DNA from: Candidatus Rhodoferax odensensis | GTDB taxonomy: Bacteria; Pseudomonadota; Gammaproteobacteria; Burkholderiales; Burkholderiaceae_C | DNA length: 64,000 nt | Direction: 5' to 3' | NCBI GenBank assembly: GCA_016718405.1 | Contig: JADKDJ010000013.1 | Span: forward strand, 1 to 64,000 | Part shown: piece by piece, positions 54,446 to 62,832 of the stretch | How positions within the stretch are numbered: the first letter of the stretch is position 1 | Layout: each line of letters begins with the position of its first letter | Program-made: the position numbers and the translations under genes | Notes under the pieces: model-generated | Database searches by the model: none | Told to the model about the DNA's origin: nothing | Seen by the model: the letters and a program-made list of their open reading frames with translations, nothing else

Positions 54446-55738
54446 ATGAAGAACAGCTATTACGAATTCAAACCCATCAACGTCGGCCGCTGGCTGGTCT
54501 GGAGCCTGTTTGCACTGGTGCTGGCCGTGGTTCCCTGGGTGTTCACCAGCAGCTTGTCGATCACCATCCTGTCCCAGATGGGCATTGCCATCATCGCCTG
54601 CCTGTCCTACAACATGCTGCTCGGGCAGGGCGGCATGCTGAGCTTTGGCCACGCGGTGTACACCGGTCTGGGCTCCTACCTGGCGATCCACGCGCTCAAC
54701 AGCGTCACGGACGGCTCGCTGCCGATCCCGGTCTCCGTGGTGCCGCTGGTGGGCGGTCTGGCCGGCATGGGCTTTGCGGTGCTGCTGGGCTATGTGACGA
54801 CCCGCAAGGCGGGCACCACGTTCGCCATGATCACGCTGGGGATGGCGGAGCTGGTGTTCGCCATGTCGCTGATGATCCCCGAGTTCTTCGGCGGCGAGGG
54901 TGGCGTGTCCGGCAACCGTGTCGTGGGCAAGCCTTTCCTGGGCATCACCTTCGGGCCGCCGATCCAGGTGTACTACCTGATTGCGCTCTACACCTTCGTC
55001 GCGGTGGCAGCCATGTTTGCCTTCACGCGCACGCCACTGGGGCGCATGCTCAACGCGGTGCGCGACAACCCGGAACGCGTCGAGTTTGTCGGCTACAACA
55101 CCCAGCGCATTCGCTATACCGCCTTCATCATTGCCGGATTCTTTGCCGGCATCTCCGGCGGCCTGGGGGCCCTCAACTTCGAAATCGTGACGGCCGAGGT
55201 GGTGGGCGCCGCGCGCTCGGGCGCTTACCTGCTGTTTACCTTCCTGGGCGGCGCCACTTTCTTCTTCGGGCCGATCATCGGCGCGGTGCTGATGGTCCTG
55301 GCCTTCGTGCTGTTCAGTGAGCTGACCAAGGCCTGGCTGCTTTACCTCGGCCTGGTGTTCCTGTTCATGGTGATGTACGCGCCGGGCGGCGTGGCCTCGC
55401 TGATCATGATGAACCTGCGGGTGGCGGCCTTCGGCTTCCTGCGCAGACTCTGGGTGAGCTACCTGGGCCTGGCCGTCACGGGCTTCGTGGTGCTGCTGGG
55501 CGCCGCGGTCATGATCGAGATGGTGTACCACCTGCAGCTCAATTCGGCATTGGGGTCAGAGATGAACCTGATGGGCATGGCACTCGATGCCAAGGGGCTC
55601 AACAGCTGGTTTGGCGCGGCTTTCGTGATGCTGACCGGCCTGGGCCTGTTCGAGTTGTGCCGCAGGCAGTATGCGCGGGAGTGGGGCGAGATCCAGACCG
55701 AGATCGAGCGCGAAATCAAACGTCGGGAGGCGCTATGA
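54446..55738 (+). CDS. livM: ABC importer permease, LivM-like with C-terminal membrane extension
   Basis: A 430-residue permease. Conserved LivM motifs LSYNMLLGQGGMLSFGHAVY, GKPFLGITFG and RDNPERVEFVGY. After the usual end near MYAPGGVASL the protein continues for about 110 residues with two more hydrophobic segments (YLGLAVTGFVVLLGAAVMI; FVMLTGLGLFEL) and a charged tail. The stop overlaps the livG ATG (ATGA). Confidence 0.9.
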   Translation: MKNSYYEFKPINVGRWLVWSLFALVLAVVPWVFTSSLSITILSQMGIAIIACLSYNMLLGQGGMLSFGHAVYTGLGSYLAIHALNSVTDGSLPIPVSVVPLVGGLAGMGFAVLLGYVTTRKAGTTFAMITLGMAELVFAMSLMIPEFFGGEGGVSGNRVVGKPFLGITFGPPIQVYYLIALYTFVAVAAMFAFTRTPLGRMLNAVRDNPERVEFVGYNTQRIRYTAFIIAGFFAGISGGLGALNFEIVTAEVVGAARSGAYLLFTFLGGATFFFGPIIGAVLMVLAFVLFSELTKAWLLYLGLVFLFMVMYAPGGVASLIMMNLRVAAFGFLRRLWVSYLGLAVTGFVVLLGAAVMIEMVYHLQLNSALGSEMNLMGMALDAKGLNSWFGAAFVMLTGLGLFELCRRQYAREWGEIQTEIEREIKRREAL

Positions 55739-56541
55739 GCGGTGGCTCGATGCAGCAGACAGCAGGCGACACGGTGCCGGCGCTGGAACTGAAGGACCTG
55801 CGCAAGAGCTTTGGCCATACGGAGATCATCCGTGGCGCCAATCTGCGGGTAGCGGCGGGCGAGCGCGTTGCCATCATCGGTCCCAACGGTGCCGGCAAGT
55901 CGACGCTGTTCAATCTGATCAGCGGTCGTTTCGAGCCCAGCAGCGGCGATGTGCTGCTCAGCGGACGGCGCATTAACGGGATGCGCCCGTTCGAGATCAA
56001 CCGGCTTGGCCTGTCGCGCAGCTTTCAGATCACCAACATCTTCCCCAAACTCAGTGTGTTCGAGAACCTGCGCTGCGGCGTGCTCTGGAGCATGGGCTAC
56101 AAGTACACCTTCCTGAAGTTCCTGGCAAGTCTGACCGATGCCAACGACCGCGCCGACGAACTCATGGCCCAGATCCGGCTCGACAAGAAACGCGACGTGC
56201 TGGCCATGAATCTCACCTATGCCGAGCAGCGCGCGCTGGAGATCGGCATCACCATTGCCGGCGGGGCCAACGTCATCCTGCTCGACGAGCCGACGGCCGG
56301 CATGAGCCGTTCCGAGACCACGCGTTTCATCAAGCTGATCAAGGAGGTCACCGTTGGCAAGACCCTGCTGACGGTGGAGCACGACATGGGGGTGGTGTTC
56401 GGGCTGGCCGACAAGATTGCGGTGGTGGTCTATGGCGAAGTGATCGCCTTTGACGTGCCCGACGCGGTGCGCGCCAACCAGCGCGTGCAGGAAGCCTATC
56501 TGGGTTCGGCCGTGGCCGATTCGCAAGGGGGAGCGTCATGA
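55735..56541 (+). CDS. livG: ABC importer ATPase, LivG-like
   Basis: A 268-residue ATPase starting at ATG 55735, overlapping the livM stop. Walker A GPNGAGKST, Walker B VILLDEPTAGMSR; the signature is degenerate: where LSGGQ is expected the sequence is LTYAEQRALE, which is known in LivG. A frame open from 55657 lies inside livM. Confidence 0.9.
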   Translation: MSGGSMQQTAGDTVPALELKDLRKSFGHTEIIRGANLRVAAGERVAIIGPNGAGKSTLFNLISGRFEPSSGDVLLSGRRINGMRPFEINRLGLSRSFQITNIFPKLSVFENLRCGVLWSMGYKYTFLKFLASLTDANDRADELMAQIRLDKKRDVLAMNLTYAEQRALEIGITIAGGANVILLDEPTAGMSRSETTRFIKLIKEVTVGKTLLTVEHDMGVVFGLADKIAVVVYGEVIAFDVPDAVRANQRVQEAYLGSAVADSQGGAS

Positions 56542-56608
56542 GCGCCGCGCCGGGCCGCCCCCAGCAAGCTCGCACCGCAGCCCGCCAGGGCGAAGGTATT
56601 CCAGTGAG

Positions 56609-56681
56609 CCCCCACGTTCGGCACGCCGTGTCCTCTTTGCCCCCCACGGGGGCCGTGTCCTCCCTGGGGCGGCCCTGCGGA
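56609..56681 (+). repeat. Diverged single copy of the GC-rich intergenic repeat
   Basis: In the 148-base gap between livG and livF. Its arrangement matches the reverse complement of the 23912 units: CCCCACG..., CGTGT, TGCCCCCC, GGGGGC, GGGGCGGCCC, CGG in the same order. It contains the perfect hairpin GCCCCC-CAC-GGGGGC (56639-56653). Confidence 0.75.
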
Positions 56682-56689
56682 GTACCGCT

Positions 56690-57385
56690 ATGTTGAAAAT
56701 CAACGACCTCCACGCCTTCTACGGCAAGAGCCATGTGCTGCACGGCGTTCATTTCGACGTGCACCAGGGCGAGATCGTCGCCTTGCTCGGGCGCAATGGC
56801 TCGGGGCGCTCGACCACGGCCAAGGCCATCATGGGTCTGGTGGACTGTGCCGGTTCGATCCGCTGGCAAGGCCAGGACCTGATCGGCAAGAAGACCTTCT
56901 CGATCGCTCAACTGGGCCTGGGATACGTGCCCGAGAGCCGGGACATCTTCCCGACGCTGACGGTCGAGCAGAACCTGATCCTGGGCCAGAAGGCCAAGCG
57001 CAAGGCGCCACGCTGGTCGTTTGACGACATGTACCAGATGTTCCCGCGCCTGAAGGAGCGCCAGCATACCGAGGCCGGCGTGTTGTCGGGTGGCGAGCAG
57101 CAGATGCTTACCCTGTGCCGCACCCTGATGGGCGACCCGGACCTGATCATCATCGACGAGCCAACCGAAGGGCTGGCGCCGAAGATTGTTGAACTGGTGG
57201 CGCAGTACCTCAAGGAGTTGAAGCGGCGTGGCCTGTCGGTGCTGCTGATCGAGCAAAAGCTCACCATTGCCATGGACATTTCCGACCGCTGCCTGGTGAT
57301 GGGCCACGGCAGTATCGTGTTCGAAGGCACGCCACAGACACTGCGCTCCGACAACTACATACGCAAGGAATGGCTCGAAGTGTGA
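56690..57385 (+). CDS. livF: ABC importer ATPase, LivF-like, with Arg in the Walker A
   Basis: A 231-residue ATPase starting at ATG 56690. The P-loop is GRNGSGRST, with Arg where almost all ATPases have Lys; signature LSGGEQQML, Walker B LIIIDEPTEGLAP are normal. It pairs with LivG. Similar Arg variants are, as I recall, known in LivF of Burkholderiales, so it is probably functional. Upstream lies a GC-rich repeat copy. Confidence 0.9.
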   Translation: MLKINDLHAFYGKSHVLHGVHFDVHQGEIVALLGRNGSGRSTTAKAIMGLVDCAGSIRWQGQDLIGKKTFSIAQLGLGYVPESRDIFPTLTVEQNLILGQKAKRKAPRWSFDDMYQMFPRLKERQHTEAGVLSGGEQQMLTLCRTLMGDPDLIIIDEPTEGLAPKIVELVAQYLKELKRRGLSVLLIEQKLTIAMDISDRCLVMGHGSIVFEGTPQTLRSDNYIRKEWLEV

Positions 57386-57447
57386 AGCAACGCGTTGGAA
57401 CCGCGCACGGTTGTCGCCCTAAGAAACCTTTTTGAAAAGGACCTGCC

Positions 57448-59043
57448 ATGAAGTTGGGACTGAAATTGCTCGCCGCGCCGTTGCTGACCGCGGCGATGGT
57501 GTTGTTGTCAGGTCAGATCAACTCGGTGCTGATGGGACAGCAGACCGACAAGGAGCTGGCCAGCTCCAAGTCCAGCCTGGAGAACTTCAAGACCATTGGT
57601 GCCGCGCAGCAGCAGTTGGCGCAGGCGCACACCAATGTTTACCGGACGGTGGCCATCATCTTTTCCCTGGACGAGGCCAAGGTCAAGACGATACGCGCCG
57701 ATTTCGCCAAACAGATGGAGGGGGTCAAGCAGTCCGTCTCCACCATGGCCGCCGCCGTCGGCGATGCGGAACTGACCACGGCGGTGGCCGCGCTGTCCGG
57801 GCAGATCGACAAGTACAGGGGGCAGGCCGACTCGTCGATCGAGATTGCGGCCGGTGATCCAGTGACGGGCATTGGCTCGATGAAGGACGCTGACGCCACC
57901 TTCGGCGCCGTGGCCAAGACCATGTCGGCCATCGTGAGCCGCGTCGAGGCGGTGTCCGATGCGGCCATCGTCAGCTCGCAGCGCAGCGCGCGCAATACCA
58001 ACCTGATCCTGGCGCTGCTGGGATTGGCTGCTGCGGCGGTGGCGGTCTGGCTGTCGTGGCTGATGCAGCGCAAGATCGTGGCCGAGCTGGCCGGCGCCGG
58101 CGAGGTGGCCAACGCAGTGGCCGGCGGCAACCTGAGCATGGAAGCGGCCAGCCAGCGTCAAGACGAGGTGGGTGACCTGGTGCGTGCGCTGGGCGCGATG
58201 ACCGCCCAGCTCAATCAGTCGATCGCGACCGTGATGGACTCGTCGGAATCGATTCGTCTAGCCAGCGCCGAGATTGCCACCGGCAACCAGGACCTGGCCA
58301 ACCGCACCGAGGAGACCGCAACCAATCTGCAGCGCGCAGCCTCGTCCACCGAGCAGCTCACTGGCATCGTCAGACAGTCGGCCGATGCCGCCCGCCAGGC
58401 CAACCAGTTGGCCGCGTTGGCCTCCGAGGTGGCGGTCCGCGGCGGCACGGTGGTGGCACAGGTGGTGTCCACCATGGATGAGATCAACGCCAGTTCCAAG
58501 AAGATTTCGGACATCATCGGCGTGATCGACGGCATCGCATTCCAGACCAACATCCTGGCCCTGAATGCCGCGGTCGAAGCCGCGCGCGCCGGCGAGCAGG
58601 GGCGCGGCTTCGCCGTGGTGGCCAGCGAGGTGCGCAGCCTGGCGGGGCGCTCTGCCGAAGCCGCCAAGGAGATCAAGGGTCTGATCGGGGTGTCGGTGGA
58701 CAAGGTGGAGACCGGCTCGCGGCTGGTAGCCGATGCGGGCCGGACCATGACCGAGATCGTCAGCTCGGTGCAGCGCGTCACCGACATCATCGGCGAGATC
58801 TCGTCGGCCTCGAACGAGCAGAGCGAAGGCATCTCACAGGTCAACAGCACGGTCATCGAGCTGGACCGCATGACACAGCAAAACGCCGCACTGGTCGAGC
58901 AATCGGCCGCGGCGGCAGAGAGCCTGCGCGAGCAGGCGCAGCGCCTTGCACACGTGGTGTCGGCCTTCCGGCTGGCTGGGGCCACGCGCGGCGCGGCCAG
59001 AGGCACGGCGCACGGCGCCGTGGCCCTGATCGCAGGTTCCTGA
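57448..59043 (+). CDS. Methyl-accepting chemotaxis protein
   Basis: A 531-residue receptor. N-terminal helix (LAAPLLTAAMVLLSG), a periplasmic helical domain of about 160 residues, a second helix (LILALLGLAAAAVAVWLSW), HAMP-like linker, and the signalling tip DGIAFQTNILALNAAVEAAR. A C-terminal Ala/Arg-rich tail follows; there is no obvious CheR-binding pentapeptide. Its place between the liv genes and beta-oxidation genes suggests it senses the same compound. Confidence 0.92.
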   Translation: MKLGLKLLAAPLLTAAMVLLSGQINSVLMGQQTDKELASSKSSLENFKTIGAAQQQLAQAHTNVYRTVAIIFSLDEAKVKTIRADFAKQMEGVKQSVSTMAAAVGDAELTTAVAALSGQIDKYRGQADSSIEIAAGDPVTGIGSMKDADATFGAVAKTMSAIVSRVEAVSDAAIVSSQRSARNTNLILALLGLAAAAVAVWLSWLMQRKIVAELAGAGEVANAVAGGNLSMEAASQRQDEVGDLVRALGAMTAQLNQSIATVMDSSESIRLASAEIATGNQDLANRTEETATNLQRAASSTEQLTGIVRQSADAARQANQLAALASEVAVRGGTVVAQVVSTMDEINASSKKISDIIGVIDGIAFQTNILALNAAVEAARAGEQGRGFAVVASEVRSLAGRSAEAAKEIKGLIGVSVDKVETGSRLVADAGRTMTEIVSSVQRVTDIIGEISSASNEQSEGISQVNSTVIELDRMTQQNAALVEQSAAAAESLREQAQRLAHVVSAFRLAGATRGAARGTAHGAVALIAGS

Positions 59044-59153
59044 GACGTCCGGACCGGCCCGGCATGGGGCTGGTTCAGGCGGCTTGCTGGCGGCGTCGCG
59101 CGCATCTTGTCCCAACCGTGACAAAGCGTCGCGGCGCAGTCGGTGGATACTCT

Positions 59154-59179
59154 TACAATTCAAAAAGAACGATCGTTCT
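59154..59179 (+). promoter_or_regulatory. Promoter -10 with perfect 14-base palindrome, candidate TetR-type operator
   Basis: TACAAT at 59154-59159 is a good -10; AGAACGATCGTTCT (59166-59179) sits at the expected start of transcription, 22 bases before the gene at 59202. Short AACG...CGTT palindromes are typical of TetR-family fatty-acid regulators in betaproteobacteria; the cognate regulator is not identified here. Confidence 0.65.
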
Positions 59180-59201
59180 ATTTTCATTTTGAGGACTTCA
59201 A

Positions 59202-61301
59202 ATGACCGCTGAATACACCGTACATGGCGACGTCGCCGTGATCACCCTGAACAATCCGCCGGTCAACGGTCTGGGTCACGCCACACGCCTTGGCGTCACC
59301 GATGGCCTGGTCAAGGCCAATGCCGATGCCGCGGTCAAGGCGATCGTCATCACCGGTGCCGGCAAGGCCTTTTCCGGCGGCGCCGACATCAAGGAGTTTG
59401 GCTCGCCCAAGGCGATGCAGGAGCCCAATCTGCTGAGTGTCATCCTCACGGTGGAGAATTCCGCCAAGCCGGTGGTGGCGGCGATTCACAGCGTCTGCAT
59501 GGGTGGGGGCCTGGAGTTGGCGCTGGGTTGCCACTACCGCATTGCCGCGCCGGGCTGCAGCGTGGCCCTGCCAGAAGTCAAGCTGGGGCTGATTCCGGGT
59601 GCCGGTGGCACGCAGCGCCTGCCGCGCGCACTGGGTGTTGAGCCGGCCCTGAACATGATCGTCAGCGGTGAGCCGGTGAAGAGCGAAATGCTCGCCATGC
59701 TGCCGGGCCAGAAGCTGTTTGACAAGATTGCGGCGTCGCCCGAATCCCTGGCCGAGGAGGCGCTGGCGCTGGCACGCTCGGTCGCGGACGTGCGTCCCAT
59801 GCCGCTGGTGCGCAACCTGCCCTGCAAGCACCCCCAAGGCGACGCCTATTTCCAGTTCGCCCGCAACATGGTCAAGGGCATGGCCAAGGGTTTTCCGGCG
59901 CCGGCCAAGTGCGTCGATGCGGTGGAAGCCGCCACCAAGAAGAAGTTTGACGAAGGCATGCTGTTCGAGCGCGAGATCTTCATCGCCCTGATGTGGACCA
60001 GCGAGAGCGCTGCCCTGCGCCACATCTTCATGGCGGACCGCGCCACCTCCAAGATCCCGGACATTCCCGCCGATACACCGCAGCGTGAGATCAAGTCGGT
60101 GGCGGTGATTGGCGCCGGCACCATGGGCGGCGGCATCTCGATGAACTTCCTCAACGCCGGCATCCCGGTGAAGATCCTGGAGATGAAGCAAGAGGCCCTG
60201 GACCGCGGCGTGGGCACCATCCGCAAGAACTACGAAGCGCAGGTCAAGAAGGGCAAGCTCAAGCAGGACAAGTACGAGCAGCGCATGGCCCTGTTGTCGA
60301 CCACGCTCAGCTACGACGACCTCACCGGCGCCGACCTGGTGATCGAGGCGGTGTTTGAGGAAATGGGCGTCAAGGAGGCGGTGTTCAAGGAGCTCGACCG
60401 CGTGATGAAGCCCGGCGCAATTCTGGCCAGCAACACTTCCACCCTGGACGTGAACAGAATAGCTTCCTTCACCAAACGCCCGCAGGACGTGGTGGGCCTG
60501 CATTTCTTCAGCCCGGCCAACGTGATGAAGTTGCTCGAAGTGGTGCGTGGCGAGAAGACCGCCAAGGACGTGATGGCGACGGTGATGGCCTTGGGCAAGA
60601 AGATCAAGAAGACCGCAGTGGTGTCGGGCGTGTGCGACGGCTTCATTGGCAACCGCATGATCGAACAATATGGCCGCCAGGGTGGCTTCCTGCTGGACGA
60701 AGGCTGCACGCCGCAGCAGGTCGACAAGGCGATCGAGAAGTTCGGCTTCGCCATGGGCCCGTTCCGCATGGGTGACCTGGCCGGCAACGACATCGGCTGG
60801 GCCATTCGCAAGCGCCGTTACACCGAGAAGCCCGACATGAAGTACAGCCGAACAGCCGACCTGTTGTGCGAGAAGGGACGTTTTGGCCAGAAGACCGGTG
60901 CCGGCTGGTACGACTACGTGCCAGGCAAGCGCGACGCCATCCCCAATGCCGAGGTGGTCAAGATGATCGAAGATCACCGCGCCGCGTTGGGTATCACCCC
61001 GCGCAAGATCTCCGACGAAGAGATCGTCCAGCGCCTGGTGTTCTCGCTGGTCAACGAAGGTGCGCGCATCCTCGAAGACGGCATTGCCTCCAAGGCCAGC
61101 GACATCGACATGGTGTACCTGATGGGCTACGGCTTCCCGATCTACCGCGGCGGCCCGATGCACTATGCCGATCGCGTCGGTCTGTTCAATGTGGTGCAGG
61201 CCATGAACCGCTTCGCCAGGAACCCGATGGACGACGCCAAGTTCTGGCAGCCTGCGCCCTTGCTGGCCAAGCTGGCGGCCGAAGGCAATAGCTTCACCTG
61301 A
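59202..61301 (+). CDS. fadJ: Bifunctional enoyl-CoA hydratase / 3-hydroxyacyl-CoA dehydrogenase, FadB/FadJ-like
   Basis: A 699-residue enzyme. Crotonase part (about 1-190): GAGKAFSGGADIKEF and EVKLGLIPGAGGTQRLPR, both catalytic Glu positions present. NAD-binding part from about 300: VIGAGTMGGGISMNFLNAG, and the dehydrogenase motif VGLHFFSPANVMKLLEVV; C-terminal repeated HAD domain. Beta-oxidation steps two and three. Preceded by a palindromic operator, followed by M20 peptidase and thiolase. Confidence 0.93.
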   Translation: MTAEYTVHGDVAVITLNNPPVNGLGHATRLGVTDGLVKANADAAVKAIVITGAGKAFSGGADIKEFGSPKAMQEPNLLSVILTVENSAKPVVAAIHSVCMGGGLELALGCHYRIAAPGCSVALPEVKLGLIPGAGGTQRLPRALGVEPALNMIVSGEPVKSEMLAMLPGQKLFDKIAASPESLAEEALALARSVADVRPMPLVRNLPCKHPQGDAYFQFARNMVKGMAKGFPAPAKCVDAVEAATKKKFDEGMLFEREIFIALMWTSESAALRHIFMADRATSKIPDIPADTPQREIKSVAVIGAGTMGGGISMNFLNAGIPVKILEMKQEALDRGVGTIRKNYEAQVKKGKLKQDKYEQRMALLSTTLSYDDLTGADLVIEAVFEEMGVKEAVFKELDRVMKPGAILASNTSTLDVNRIASFTKRPQDVVGLHFFSPANVMKLLEVVRGEKTAKDVMATVMALGKKIKKTAVVSGVCDGFIGNRMIEQYGRQGGFLLDEGCTPQQVDKAIEKFGFAMGPFRMGDLAGNDIGWAIRKRRYTEKPDMKYSRTADLLCEKGRFGQKTGAGWYDYVPGKRDAIPNAEVVKMIEDHRAALGITPRKISDEEIVQRLVFSLVNEGARILEDGIASKASDIDMVYLMGYGFPIYRGGPMHYADRVGLFNVVQAMNRFARNPMDDAKFWQPAPLLAKLAAEGNSFT

Positions 61302-61317
61302 TCGACGCGAGACGACC

Positions 61318-62808
61318 ATGGTCAAGAAAGTCCTGGTGTTTTTGCTGGCGGTGCTGCTGCTGGTGGCCGCGGTGGCGATCAACACGCTGCGCAAGGGCTC
61401 GCGCCAGTTGGAGGTACCGGCGCTGGCGGTACTGCCCGTGGATCAGGCCGGCGCGGCAACTCGCCTGAGTGAAGCGGTTCGCTTGCGCACCATCTCCGCG
61501 CGCGACGACGCCGCACTCAATGCCGATCAGTTCACGCAGTTTCACGCCTTGTTGCAGGCTCGGTTCCCCAAAGCTCATGCGGTGCTCAAGCGCGAGGTCG
61601 TGGCGGACCTGAGCCTGTTGTACACCTGGGAGGGCAGCAATCCCAAAGCCAATCCGATCATGCTGATGGCGCATCAGGACGTGGTGCCGATCGCGCCCGG
61701 CACCGAAGGCGATTGGCAGGTGGCGCCGTTTACCGGTGAGGTGAACGACGGCTTTGTCTGGGGTCGCGGTTCCTGGGACGACAAGGGCAACCTGATGTCG
61801 CAGCTGGAGGCGGTGGAGTTGCTCATCGCCAGCGGCTTCAAACCCGAGCGCACGGTGTACCTGGCGTTCGGTGCCGATGAAGAGGTCGGCGGCCTGCGCG
61901 GGGCGGCCAGGATCGCCGCGCTCTTGAAGGAGCGCAAGGTGCGCCTGGACTTTGTCATCGATGAGGGCCTGTTGGTACTCGATGGCATCCTGCCGGGTCT
62001 GTCCAAGCCGGCAGCGCTGATTGGTGTGGCAGAGAAAGGCTACCTGTCGGTGGTGCTCAAGATGTCGGCCACGCCGGGGCATTCCTCGATGCCGCCCAAA
62101 AAGGGCACGAGTGCCATCGCCATGATGAGTGCGGCGCTCAAACGGCTCGACGATGAGCAGTTGCCTGGGGGCATTCGCGGCGTGGGTGGCGAAATGTTCG
62201 ACACCCTGGCGCCCGAGATGAGCGGTTTCTCGCGCGTGGCGCTGTCCAACCTGTGGCTGTTTGGCCCGGTGGTGCAAAAGCAGTTGGAAGGCGCCGCCAG
62301 CACCAACGCCATGCTGCGCACCACCACGGCGCTCACCATCGTGAACGCGGGCAACAAGGAAAACGTGCTGCCCGGCCGCGCCGAGGCCACGGTGAACTTC
62401 CGCATCCTGCCGGGCGACACCAAGGAAGGCGTGCTGGACCACATGCGCACCCAAGTGACGCAGGCGGTCGGGGCCGACAAGTTCGAGCTGTTCGCGCTGC
62501 CCGGGGCGGTCAACGCCTCCAAGGTGGCGCCCACCGGCTCGGGTCAGTACCGCTTGTTGAACAAGACCATCCGCGAAATTTTCCCGGACACGCTGGTGGC
62601 GCCGGGCCTGATGGTGGCGGGGACCGACTCCATCCACTACGGCGACATCAGCGACCACATCTTCAAGTTCTCGCCGGTGCGCGCCAACAACGAGGACCTG
62701 AAGCGCTTCCACGGCACCAACGAGCGCCTGTCCATCAGCAACTATGCGGACGCCATCCGCTTCTATCACCGCCTGTTAAGCGAGGGTGCCAAGGCATCCG
62801 CGCTCTGA
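61318..62808 (+). CDS. M20-family metallopeptidase with N-terminal membrane anchor
   Basis: A 496-residue protein. One N-terminal hydrophobic helix (LVFLLAVLLLVAAVAI) suggests a periplasmic, membrane-attached or exported enzyme. M20 metal sites: MLMAHQDVVPI, WGRGSWDDKGNL, FGADEEVGG. Carboxypeptidase S/aminoacylase type; possible role is deacylation of an N-acyl amino acid, releasing a fatty acid for the neighbouring beta-oxidation genes (inference). It is 16 bases from fadJ and 24 from the thiolase. Confidence 0.85.
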   Translation: MVKKVLVFLLAVLLLVAAVAINTLRKGSRQLEVPALAVLPVDQAGAATRLSEAVRLRTISARDDAALNADQFTQFHALLQARFPKAHAVLKREVVADLSLLYTWEGSNPKANPIMLMAHQDVVPIAPGTEGDWQVAPFTGEVNDGFVWGRGSWDDKGNLMSQLEAVELLIASGFKPERTVYLAFGADEEVGGLRGAARIAALLKERKVRLDFVIDEGLLVLDGILPGLSKPAALIGVAEKGYLSVVLKMSATPGHSSMPPKKGTSAIAMMSAALKRLDDEQLPGGIRGVGGEMFDTLAPEMSGFSRVALSNLWLFGPVVQKQLEGAASTNAMLRTTTALTIVNAGNKENVLPGRAEATVNFRILPGDTKEGVLDHMRTQVTQAVGADKFELFALPGAVNASKVAPTGSGQYRLLNKTIREIFPDTLVAPGLMVAGTDSIHYGDISDHIFKFSPVRANNEDLKRFHGTNERLSISNYADAIRFYHRLLSEGAKASAL

Positions 62809-62832
62809 TTACCCATCTTTGAAGGATTCACC

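Noticed and set aside
59184..61394. A 736-codon open frame on the minus strand opposite the FadJ-like gene
   Set aside because: Same shadow effect; His/Gln-rich product with no domain, and it covers the operator of the real gene.
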